Assembly (NCBI GenBank): GCA_002498185.1
Contig: DAGO01000044.1
Span: forward strand, 2,211 to 8,951
DNA length: 6,741 bases
Direction of reading: 5' to 3'
Origin: Euryarchaeota archaeon UBA10
GTDB taxonomy: Archaea; Thermoplasmatota; Poseidoniia; Poseidoniales; Poseidoniaceae
The notes under the pieces were generated by a model. It was not told the origin of the DNA and made no database searches. It saw only the letters and a list, made by a program, of their open reading frames with translations. How positions within the stretch are numbered: position 1 is the stretch's first letter; each line of letters begins with the position of its first letter. Position numbers and translations under genes: made by a program. Below are positions 1-6,741 of this stretch, piece by piece.

Positions 1-88
1 ATCGTGGCGCGGGACCCCTATCAACCCTTCAGCGGAAATCGTGAACAGAGAAAACGAAGTTTCAAACCATTTGACGCTGGGTTCACCT
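1..88. other. Leader region upstream of the surface-protein gene, no supported gene
   Basis: No reading frame here has a convincing product. The plus-strand frame that begins near position 4 continues to 198 but overlaps the signal-peptide region of the large gene and has no recognisable sequence. A minus-strand frame is open to the left edge, but it has no ATG start and resembles nothing I know. I see no clear archaeal TATA box and no strong Shine-Dalgarno sequence (GGAGG type) in front of any candidate start at 41, 71, 89 or 92. The promoter is therefore either weak, non-canonical, or further upstream outside the window. Confidence 0.5.
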
Positions 89-99
89 GTGGTGAACCC
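79..99. repeat. Perfect 9-bp inverted repeat over the start codons
   Basis: The left arm GGGTTCACC (79-87) is followed by a 3-base loop TGT (88-90) and the exact reverse complement GGTGAACCC (91-99). In RNA this would form a 9-bp stem that holds the candidate GTG starts at 89 and 92 in its loop and 3' arm. In DNA it would be a symmetric site of operator type. The right arm contains GGTGA, which resembles an archaeal Shine-Dalgarno core, but there is no good start codon the right distance after it. The symmetry is certain; a regulatory role is inference. Confidence 0.5.
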
Positions 100-157
100 A
101 ATCAAACAAGCCTTCGTTCTCGTGTTTCTGATGCTGTTAGCTCCTTGGGCAGCAGCG
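89..157 (+). other. Signal peptide of the surface protein
   Basis: Counting from GTG 89, residues 1-6 form a short n-region with one lysine. They are followed by a hydrophobic core ending in APW, then AAA before Asp24, a good AxA-type signal peptidase I site. The next residues (DVATWQGPSF) are polar and look like the start of the mature protein. Sec-dependent export is inferred; no twin-arginine motif and no lipobox cysteine are present. Confidence 0.8.
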
Positions 158-3100
158 GATGTAGCAACTTGGCAAGGGCCTTCATTTTCACCGGATGATG
201 CAGGATTAACTCCTTCTAATTCAACATACGATGGATTCACAATTCCTACTAACTCTACAATCACTTCATCAGAATTTTCAATCGAACCCAAATGGGTTGA
301 ATCTGAAGATAACGGCACCCTTTGGTCGGGAGATGCATCTGGATTCTCCCAAGGTAGCGTCAACGGAACATCGTACCTAACATCGAACGGAGATTTGACT
401 CTCGCAACCAATTCAACTTACGGTCAGATGACCGACTTTGAAACAAGTAAGCCTCAATTTGCATCTTGGTCTTCCCAAGGTGATGAGTTTTGGATGCCGG
501 TGAACTTGTCAAACGTCACGTATGGTCCAAAAGATGCTACTTCAGGCGACTACGCTGCTGGTACTAATGGCTCAATTCCTCCTGGTTCGGAAGGATTCAT
601 CAGATCTCAATTTTGGCAGGTACCCAATGTTGTTAGATACCTCAATCTAACATTTGACCGTTGGAACTCTTTTGATTCAGGAGATATTGCGGAGTTGCAC
701 TACTCTACTGACAATGGAATGAATTGGTATTCAATGGATAACTGGTCAGGAACAACTCTAGATTGGATTGAAGAGCAATATTCTTTAGATTCAATCGTAC
801 AAAATGCAAGTACTATTGGATTTAGATTCTATGTTAAAACTCTCACTCAATCTAATCCATCAGAAGGTATGTTCATCGATTCATTCAACATTTCTAATGA
901 AGGGGAACCACTTGCTGCGTGGTTCCATGGCAATGCTAGTGGTCAGTATTCAGTTTACGCAGATGGGGCACTAATCGTTCCAGTAAATGTGTCCGGCCTT
1001 ACCGCTCCTTTGGAGCTAACCTACTGGGCTAACTGGGATATTCAAGGTGGAAATCACGATAATCTGGATGTAACTATCTCACAAGACAATGGTACTACAT
1101 GGACGATTATGAGTCCGCTACCCGGTGTTCCTGCACATGGAATACCGTATGGCGGAACAACATACAATCAACAATCATATGATTGGAGAGAGTTATTGCA
1201 TCCTTTCCCTCATTGGGCTGCAGGTCATGCAAATGCCTCAAACCTCCTGCTAAAATTCAGAGTACTTACAGATGGTTCAGTTAATTATGGCGGTAGTGCA
1301 ATAGACGGCTGGGAGGGCATAATGATAGATGATTTACGAGTTCTCTCAGCAGTTGGTACGCCGAGTATGCAAACTAGATTACTCGACAATTTCACAGACA
1401 ATTCTAGTCATCGCCTCGAAACTTTACAAGGATATGCAAACGATTGGCAGTACATAGACTGGGAGGGGCACAATGGCCCATGGTCCGATTTCGACTCTTT
1501 TGAGGCAGTACAAGGCTTACCTTCCGGTTGGAGAGTCGACCACATCCGCGGCTCCACTTCTTGGGAGAGAGGGCCAATCGACAACAGTAATGGGTATGGC
1601 CCCAATTCTACAGCTTGGCCGAGTGGTAACAAAGGAATGGGAATCAATCTCGATGGGATATACTCGAATAATGTCTATACCCACTTGATTTCACCAGTCT
1701 ATCACATTCCAAATGGCGCTACTGCTAGATTGACATTCAATCATTGGATTTGTACAGAGGCAGTATGGGACGGAGGCTCGATTTTCACATCGATTGATGA
1801 TGGAATATCTTGGCAACACTATGGGGATAACATCTCCGGTTTCTATGAAACAGTTTCTCAAATCAATCCGAATTCACCATTTTTCGGAATGGGAATTTTT
1901 GATGGTTCATCGGTGGCTAATGGATGTGGGACTTCTAATTCAAATCACACATTCAGTAGAGCTAGTGGTGATATATCGTATCTTGCAGGTAATGATGTCC
2001 GGGTTAGATTTTCATTCTTTACAGACCAATATGTGGAAGAGGATGGTTGGTACATTGACGATGCTGGAATAGTTATCGATAGATTCCGTTCTCATGGGAC
2101 CTGGACTAGTCCACTGGTCAATGCACAGGATTCTGCTTGGGCAAGATTGACCTCGCTATACGAAATCCCAGATGAGACTGACATTACAGTAGATGTTCTA
2201 GATGCTAATGACAACATAATCGAAGGGCATCAAAATCTGTCTCTTCCTTTCGATTTGGACATAGCAGCATGGGAGTATCCACAGTTGAAGTTTAGGTTGA
2301 GTCTGTCTACTTCAAATGAGACACTGACGCCTAGGGTGAAGATATTGCATCATGGCGCAACTGAATATTTCAATTTGGAAATGCTTCAAAGATTAGACCC
2401 GAACTTACCGAACTGGGTAATTAATCCAAGTCTAGCAACTTCCAATTCTTCAGAATATATCTTGCAGATAGAAACGCCTTCATGGAAGCCATTTAGCGAT
2501 ATTATCCTAGAGTGTGATGGCAACATTTCAGCACGCATGAATTCGATAACAGATAGGATACCGGTGTTAGTCTATCCTTCAATACCAGTAAATATGCAAG
2601 GAAACACGATCGATGAAGCGGAATGTGGGACTGTTCTAACCAATACTTTCGGTCCAGCTCAGGCCACAAGCCTTGAGATTAGAATACAGGGAGGAGAACA
2701 ATTCGATTGGATAAAAATCGAGCCGGTTAGTTTGCTTGCTCCACAGAATCCGAGCATCGATTTAGGAGACGATGGGATCATCGATTGGGCATGGAATGGC
2801 ACGTTCCACCACACCAAAGAGATTCACGCATTGGAAGTAGATGGCGTTGCAACGTCTCTAGCAAACTCATCAGGATTCAATTTGAGCTATTCACAATCCC
2901 TAAATTTCTCGATTTTACTTCCTGCAAGGAACCTTTCAAAGCAAGTCTGGACCTGTGGCCAAGCGCTACATTGCTACAATGGGGCTCTTGATTTCTTGAC
3001 TAATGGCTCACAAACTCCAACCTTCAGTGAGGAGTATGTATGGGTTGAGAACTCAGGCACTTCGCATTACATGACGAAATACAACTTCCATTTCTCAGCA

Positions 3101-6037
3101 AGTCAGGCAACTTCATTCAAATTACTTTCATTGAGTTACATTTCAGGATTCGAGCATTCGGTTACAATCAACTCATCACTTTCTGAGTTATTCGTTCCAA
3201 ATCAAGATTTGACATCGACAATGCCGGTAAAAATCGCATCAGACATTGGAGGCATCATTTTTGATGGGGAGATTACACACGAGAAATCGATTATTGATAC
3301 ATGGGTCGTTTTACCTCAACAAACATTCAGACCAGGCCTGATTCAGTCTGCTACATCAAGCCACGAGATATTAGATAATGCGCCTGCACTGGAATCGGTT
3401 AAACTCAAGGTTTCTACAAGTCAAAACATCGAAGATACAATCGCTGAATTTACTCTTGACAATTTGGACAGTGGAGGTAGATTCATTCAGAATTCAGGGG
3501 CAGGAGTCCTCGCTCTAGATTCTTCTAACAGTTCATGGGATGGACAAAATGTCACCTGGTCACTACAAGGCAAATGGCTACTTGATGACAATGCACGCCT
3601 GTTTTGGTTTGCTTCAGCTTCAAATGCTGAAGCAATGACTCTAGGTCCAGTGATGGCAGTTTCTGGTTCTGCCCAACATGCAGCATCTACTAATGACCTC
3701 GAAGTAATATCATTGAACGCTTGGTCTGATAGTCGTGCCTTGCATGATTTCTCTAATCCATTGTGGCCGTTGAATGTAATGGGCGACAAAGAAATCGTGG
3801 TATCTGGAGAGGTTAGATATTCAGGCTTAGACGGTGTACATCCTTCGTCAGATGATGTGGACGTAATATTAAGGTTGCAAAACGGAGAACAGATTCTCTC
3901 TAGCGCTTCAACGATTATCGGTCCGGATGGTAAATTCAACACTTCACTAACCACGCCTCATGATAACGAACTTAGTGGCTCAGAGTTGACCCTTGTACCT
4001 ATACTTCAGAACATTGGAGATTCTCAATCCAGTACTGCAAATGATGTAACTTCTGATTCACAACATGTCAGGCTGGTTCTAGACGCAAATAATTCAGAAG
4101 TAATATCACTAGAAATTGATGCACCAGGCGGTAATCAACACGCAGATGGACATGTCTGGCACCCCGGGCAAGATATTCCCTTGCAACTAGAAATCGCAGA
4201 TGATAACGGCCTTCCAGCAAAAATGGAATTATTCTACAATAGGAGTGGAAGAGCATGGGAATCAATCGATTTCCTTACACCAATAGGTGCTACATACGCC
4301 GTAATCGACCTACCATTAATCGATGAGTCTAGCGTTCCACTACCTTCTGAAGAAACTGGCTGGCTCGATGTCTATATCTCGGGCACCGATTTAGCAGGTA
4401 ATCCTGTAACTGGTGGAGGAGACGCTGAACAGCCGTATGCCAGAATACACGTTCAGCCTAGATATTCTACATGGATCAATGGAGAATCCATTGGTCTAGA
4501 CAAAATCGATGAAAAATTGCTTCCAGGAAATACTCATAGATTCAATTTCACAGTTTCGGATGAAAATGGAATTGAATCCATCGATATGATGAGAGTAGTA
4601 CTATCCAAGGATGAAGGCAAATGCTGGATAGAATGGACACCTTGGAGTGAGGAAGTTGCCCATGACGTTGGATGTTTCATCAAACCGCCAACAATTCAAG
4701 CAGTACAAAGATGGCAAGCTAATACTTGGGATGTTTACTTTGACTTTGAATTGCGATGGGACTTAGATGAAGAATTAGCAGGAATCACAAACATTCCCTC
4801 TCTGAGTTTGTGGGATGAAAACGCCCCATTGGACGCCTTGTTCACATCAATAAACATTCAATCATGGTCAATACACAGCGGTATTGAATTACGAATTGTA
4901 GATGCAGTCGACAAGGTAGCGCCTCTTGGTGAATTCATTGACAGAGTGGCATATATCCACGGTCAAGACATTGTTGACATAGAAGTTACAGCTTTCCATA
5001 TGGGTTACGATATTCCGGCTGAGAACTTGCCGTTTAGCACCATATATACAATGAATTTAATCGGAAATAATGGTTCTACTCAGTCGACAAATTCGCTGAA
5101 TAGCGATGGAACCTCAACCGATAGGATTGTCTTCGATTCAGCATTGTATGGATCACAAATCAAAGTGATAGTGGAACTCAGTAGTGTGTATAATCACACA
5201 GCAACGGGGGACGACATAGACATAGTAATCGATGATACATCTCCGACGATTGTAGTTTCAAGCGGCCATTTGGTTACAATTGATTCTGATGAACTAGACG
5301 ATGTACAAATCAAGGTTACAATGACAGATGACCATGGGCTAAATTCCGAACCTCTAACCATGAATTGGAATTACGTGCGTCAAGGAAGAATAGTAGATGA
5401 TTCGCAAGGCACTGCTATTATTCCAGTTGAATTCCAGAGTGTTAGGTCTAATCTTTACTCAGCAATAATCGATATGAATACGTCTTCGGATTTACAAAAA
5501 GGTGATTTCTTGATGGTCTGGTTTGAGGGTTCAGACGCTTCCGGCCGCCCGATTATTGGTGTTGGAACCAGTAATGTAGAGCCGATTGATACCATCATTC
5601 GCTGGATAGCTTACGAGCCAGAATTAGAAGATATAGTAACCACGCCCTACAGGCCAAATGTTGGAGACATCATAACTATACAATGTAAAATTAAGAATAT
5701 TGGTTTGCTTGATGGGCAATCGAATTTGACGCTGATTGACGGAAAGGGGAAAGAATTGGAAAGAGTCAATTTCACACTACTTGTGAATATGGATTTCGTT
5801 CACACTTTCGAAGTAGAAGCCTGGCAAGAGGGTGAACTTGGATTGCATTTACAATTGGACGGCCAAGATTTGACTCCGGTGCCAATTTCAAATGTTCAGG
5901 TTAGAGTTGATGACGATGCTAATTCACAGGCAACGCTTCTTGGTCTCTCGGTTTTGTCGGTTTTCATCGCTGGAATATTGTTGTTCATTGCCAATTCTCG
6001 TAGGAAAAATCAGTTCTTTTTCGATGAGGAAGAATGA
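89..6037 (+). CDS. Giant cell-surface glycoprotein, multi-domain, C-terminal membrane anchor
   Basis: Predicted exported protein of about 1,982 residues, likely membrane-anchored with its bulk outside the cell. The frame is open from GTG 41, but GTG 89 or 92 is preferred: it gives a short n-region with a lysine, a hydrophobic core (AFVLVFLMLLAPW) and an AAA|D cleavage site near residue 23, whereas a start at 41 adds 16 residues including two acidic ones. Residues 24-165 are rich in sequons. Residues 171-664 hold three MAM-like domains. An unassigned beta-rich middle contains cysteine pairs and a DxGxDGxxDW loop (891-900). About 1231-1330 looks transthyretin-like. Two related Ig-like domains lie at about 1335-1455 and 1715-1840, and a CARDB-like domain at about 1853-1935. 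A single membrane helix (about 1948-1969) is followed by RRK and an acidic end. There are about 43 N-glycosylation sequons. No protease or other catalytic motif is visible, for example no HExxH. The likely role is adhesion, ligand binding or cell envelope structure; the exact function is unknown. Confidence 0.85.
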   Translation: MVNPIKQAFVLVFLMLLAPWAAADVATWQGPSFSPDDAGLTPSNSTYDGFTIPTNSTITSSEFSIEPKWVESEDNGTLWSGDASGFSQGSVNGTSYLTSNGDLTLATNSTYGQMTDFETSKPQFASWSSQGDEFWMPVNLSNVTYGPKDATSGDYAAGTNGSIPPGSEGFIRSQFWQVPNVVRYLNLTFDRWNSFDSGDIAELHYSTDNGMNWYSMDNWSGTTLDWIEEQYSLDSIVQNASTIGFRFYVKTLTQSNPSEGMFIDSFNISNEGEPLAAWFHGNASGQYSVYADGALIVPVNVSGLTAPLELTYWANWDIQGGNHDNLDVTISQDNGTTWTIMSPLPGVPAHGIPYGGTTYNQQSYDWRELLHPFPHWAAGHANASNLLLKFRVLTDGSVNYGGSAIDGWEGIMIDDLRVLSAVGTPSMQTRLLDNFTDNSSHRLETLQGYANDWQYIDWEGHNGPWSDFDSFEAVQGLPSGWRVDHIRGSTSWERGPIDNSNGYGPNSTAWPSGNKGMGINLDGIYSNNVYTHLISPVYHIPNGATARLTFNHWICTEAVWDGGSIFTSIDDGISWQHYGDNISGFYETVSQINPNSPFFGMGIFDGSSVANGCGTSNSNHTFSRASGDISYLAGNDVRVRFSFFTDQYVEEDGWYIDDAGIVIDRFRSHGTWTSPLVNAQDSAWARLTSLYEIPDETDITVDVLDANDNIIEGHQNLSLPFDLDIAAWEYPQLKFRLSLSTSNETLTPRVKILHHGATEYFNLEMLQRLDPNLPNWVINPSLATSNSSEYILQIETPSWKPFSDIILECDGNISARMNSITDRIPVLVYPSIPVNMQGNTIDEAECGTVLTNTFGPAQATSLEIRIQGGEQFDWIKIEPVSLLAPQNPSIDLGDDGIIDWAWNGTFHHTKEIHALEVDGVATSLANSSGFNLSYSQSLNFSILLPARNLSKQVWTCGQALHCYNGALDFLTNGSQTPTFSEEYVWVENSGTSHYMTKYNFHFSASQATSFKLLSLSYISGFEHSVTINSSLSELFVPNQDLTSTMPVKIASDIGGIIFDGEITHEKSIIDTWVVLPQQTFRPGLIQSATSSHEILDNAPALESVKLKVSTSQNIEDTIAEFTLDNLDSGGRFIQNSGAGVLALDSSNSSWDGQNVTWSLQGKWLLDDNARLFWFASASNAEAMTLGPVMAVSGSAQHAASTNDLEVISLNAWSDSRALHDFSNPLWPLNVMGDKEIVVSGEVRYSGLDGVHPSSDDVDVILRLQNGEQILSSASTIIGPDGKFNTSLTTPHDNELSGSELTLVPILQNIGDSQSSTANDVTSDSQHVRLVLDANNSEVISLEIDAPGGNQHADGHVWHPGQDIPLQLEIADDNGLPAKMELFYNRSGRAWESIDFLTPIGATYAVIDLPLIDESSVPLPSEETGWLDVYISGTDLAGNPVTGGGDAEQPYARIHVQPRYSTWINGESIGLDKIDEKLLPGNTHRFNFTVSDENGIESIDMMRVVLSKDEGKCWIEWTPWSEEVAHDVGCFIKPPTIQAVQRWQANTWDVYFDFELRWDLDEELAGITNIPSLSLWDENAPLDALFTSINIQSWSIHSGIELRIVDAVDKVAPLGEFIDRVAYIHGQDIVDIEVTAFHMGYDIPAENLPFSTIYTMNLIGNNGSTQSTNSLNSDGTSTDRIVFDSALYGSQIKVIVELSSVYNHTATGDDIDIVIDDTSPTIVVSSGHLVTIDSDELDDVQIKVTMTDDHGLNSEPLTMNWNYVRQGRIVDDSQGTAIIPVEFQSVRSNLYSAIIDMNTSSDLQKGDFLMVWFEGSDASGRPIIGVGTSNVEPIDTIIRWIAYEPELEDIVTTPYRPNVGDIITIQCKIKNIGLLDGQSNLTLIDGKGKELERVNFTLLVNMDFVHTFEVEAWQEGELGLHLQLDGQDLTPVPISNVQVRVDDDANSQATLLGLSVLSVFIAGILLFIANSRRKNQFFFDEEE
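599..2080 (+). repeat. Three tandem MAM-like / immune-inhibitor-A-accessory-like domains
   Basis: Three diverged protein copies lie at residues about 171-269, 289-421 and 468-664. Each has a beta-strand segment, then the motif S-x-D-[ND]-G-x-x-W (S206-W213, S331-W338, S568-W575), then an aromatic/basic strand of the RFYV, KFRV or RFSF type, and finally a hydrophobic-I-D-[DS] end (FIDS 262-265, MIDD 412-415, YIDD 655-658). Copy 3 is the most complete. It opens with a segment of the type FExxxGLPSGWxxD near 470 and closes with DGWYIDD, a layout familiar from the accessory domains of M6 immune-inhibitor-A-type peptidases and other secreted proteins. In those families the fold is a calcium-binding jelly-roll used for carbohydrate or protein binding. 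The repeat is visible only at protein level, and the family assignment is from motif memory. Confidence 0.65.
4091..4453 (+). repeat. Ig-like domain, copy A
   Basis: Residues about 1335-1455 of the surface protein. The domain has an early DDNGL turn and a closing strand pair of the form GWLDVYISGTDLAGNP followed by GGGD. It matches the pattern G-x-L-x-V-x-x-x-G-x-D-x-x-G-x-P shared with copy B further downstream. This is typical of bacterial/archaeal Ig-like or FN3-like stalk domains. A structural role in spacing the N-terminal domains away from the membrane is inferred. Confidence 0.55.
5231..5608 (+). repeat. Ig-like domain, copy B
   Basis: Residues about 1715-1840. It starts with IDDTSPTIVV, has a DDHGLN turn matching the DDNGL turn of copy A, and ends with DFLMVWFEGSDASGRP followed by GVGT. 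The spacing of conserved G, D, G and P positions is the same as in copy A. The two copies are separated by about 260 residues that hold another beta-rich segment with the cysteine pair C1512/C1529, so this is not a simple tandem duplication. Confidence 0.55.
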
Positions 6038-6065
6038 TGTTTGATGAACTCTGCGGCCGACTCAA

Positions 6066-6147
6066 GCCGGAGTACCCGAGTGGTCAAAGGGGGCGCACTC
6101 AAGATGCGCTGCGAAATGCTTCGTAGGTTCAAATCCTACCTCCGGCA
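6066..6147 (+). tRNA. tRNA-Leu (anticodon CAA)
   Basis: The acceptor arms GCCGGAG (6066-6072) and CTCCGGC (6140-6146) pair fully, with discriminator A at 6147. T8 and A9 follow the 5' acceptor arm. The D stem is CCC/GGG (6075-6077 with 6089-6091) and the D loop contains GG. The anticodon stem is GCGCA/TGCGC (6093-6097 with 6105-6109) around the loop CTCAAGA, giving anticodon CAA at 6100-6102, which reads UUG leucine codons. The variable region of about 13 bases (6110-6122) is long, as expected for class II tRNA-Leu. The T arm is GTAGG-TTCAAAT-CCTAC (6123-6139). CCA is not encoded and there is no intron. The gene lies 28 bases after the surface-protein stop codon on the same strand; no separate TATA box is obvious, so cotranscription is possible. 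Confidence 0.95.
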
Positions 6148-6162
6148 CTCAATCTAAATCGC

Positions 6163-6741
6163 TTAGTTCGCGCTAAGAATTGCATCTACTAATGGCTTGA
6201 ATGTGTCACCATGTGGGTGAGGAGAAATCACCTTCGCTACGGCTGCAAGAGAGTCGAAACACCCCCCTACAGCAACGGAGTGGCCGACTAATTGGAACAT
6301 CGGGATGTCGTTAGGAGCATCCCCTACAGCCAGAACATCTTCTGGCGTCAAACCCATCTTCTCCAGTGCCACTTTGAGCCCTTCACCCTTCGAAAGATGC
6401 GGTTCCATCAGATGAATTGCGAAGCCGGTTTTTACCACGGCTAGGTCGGAATATTCAGAACTAGAAACCCAGTTGTTTACCGCATCGAGGTCTTCATCCT
6501 TGAACAAACACCATTCAGATTCACGCCATGCGTTAGTGGTTATTCCCTCGGGGTCGATGTCAATGTCCCTCGCCATGTCTTGGGCACATTTTCTTGCTCT
6601 TGCGCCATCAGCTCTCACGATTGGCTCATCCCATGATGGGTGCCAAACCACACCACCATTTTCACACACCATTGGGCCACTTGCCCCGATGAATCTTGAG
6701 AGTCCGTAAGTGATGGCTCTAACATTACCAGTTGCAAGAAT
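6163..6741 (-). CDS. Phosphoglycolate phosphatase-like HAD-IIB hydrolase, 5' end outside the window
   Basis: Partial gene; 192 residues plus a TAA stop are visible and the reading frame continues through the right edge. An internal ATG at 6672 is not the real start, because the residues before it match the family. HAD motif II is ATGN (visible residues 3-6), followed by GPMVCENGG near 21-30, motif III lysine in SKGEGL (K118), and motif IV GDAPND (D141, D145). The cap domain between the ENGG segment and K118 is of the C2B (HAD-IIB) type. The N-terminal motif I (DxDGT), which carries the nucleophilic aspartate, lies outside the window, with roughly 30 residues missing compared with the usual length of about 225. 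The archaeal TA0175-type family hydrolyses 2-phosphoglycolate to glycolate and phosphate in the cytoplasm, with Mg2+. Substrate is inferred by family resemblance; another HAD-IIB sugar phosphatase is possible. The gene converges on the tRNA, with 15 bases between the ends. Confidence 0.85.
   Translation of the reverse strand: MLATGNVRAITYGLSRFIGASGPMVCENGGVVWHPSWDEPIVRADGARARKCAQDMARDIDIDPEGITTNAWRESEWCLFKDEDLDAVNNWVSSSEYSDLAVVKTGFAIHLMEPHLSKGEGLKVALEKMGLTPEDVLAVGDAPNDIPMFQLVGHSVAVGGCFDSLAAVAKVISPHPHGDTFKPLVDAILSAN

Noticed and set aside
1..120. Minus-strand frame open to the left edge, considered as a divergent upstream gene
   Set aside because: It has no ATG, overlaps the signal-peptide coding region and gives no recognisable protein sequence.
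4..198. Plus-strand open frame of 64 codons at the left edge
   Set aside because: It overlaps the signal peptide and start of the large gene in another frame, has no recognisable family and no ribosome binding site.
1408..1647. Minus-strand open frame of 79 codons
   Set aside because: Antisense shadow of the third MAM-like domain with no family resemblance.
3487..3954. Minus-strand open frame of 155 codons inside the surface-protein gene
   Set aside because: It is fully antisense to a well-supported gene whose domain pattern continues through it, and its product resembles no family.
6095..6152. 8-base direct repeat GCACTCAA in the tRNA anticodon arm (6095-6102) and across the tRNA 3' end (6145-6152), considered as an attachment site
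   Set aside because: Too short, one copy is fixed by the anticodon arm, and no integrase or element border is present in the window.
6162..6177. CTTAG/CTAAG hairpin over the phosphatase stop codon, considered as a terminator
   Set aside because: Only a 5-bp stem, with no T-tract on the minus strand after it; archaeal termination normally depends on T-runs.
6473..6709. Plus-strand open frame of 78 codons opposite the phosphatase
   Set aside because: Shadow of the phosphatase gene, whose conserved motifs support the minus-strand reading.

Overview
The window looks archaeal and most likely comes from a marine Thermoplasmatota-type euryarchaeon (Marine Group II / Poseidoniales). This is inferred from three things: a very long, threonine/serine/asparagine-rich exported protein built of beta-sandwich domains and ending in one membrane helix with a short charged tail; a tRNA gene without an encoded CCA end; and a phosphoglycolate-phosphatase-like HAD protein of the type common in archaea. 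Base composition is moderately AT-rich. No 16S or other strict phylogenetic marker is present, so the assignment is tentative.

Layout. Positions 1-88 are a short leader with no gene I can support. It ends in a perfect 9-bp inverted repeat (79-99) that overlaps the probable start codons of the main gene. One plus-strand gene then fills about 88% of the window (about 89-6037) and encodes a predicted cell-surface glycoprotein of about 1,980 residues. In order it has a signal peptide, an N-terminal glycosylation-rich region, three tandem MAM-like / immune-inhibitor-A-accessory-like domains, a long unassigned beta-rich middle with paired cysteines and a DxGxDGxxDW loop, a transthyretin-like or carboxypeptidase-regulatory-like stretch, two related Ig-like domains, a CARDB-like domain, and a C-terminal membrane anchor. 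A tRNA-Leu(CAA) gene follows 28 bases downstream on the same strand (6066-6147). Fifteen bases after it lies the 3' end of a convergent minus-strand gene for a HAD-IIB phosphatase (6163-6741), which runs off the right edge.

The three genes show no obvious shared pathway. The large protein acts outside the cell, probably in binding or adhesion, since it shows no catalytic motif. The tRNA and the phosphatase are housekeeping functions. I see no CRISPR array, insertion sequence, integrase, toxin-antitoxin pair or defence gene. The points of most interest are the architecture of the giant surface protein and the palindrome at its start.
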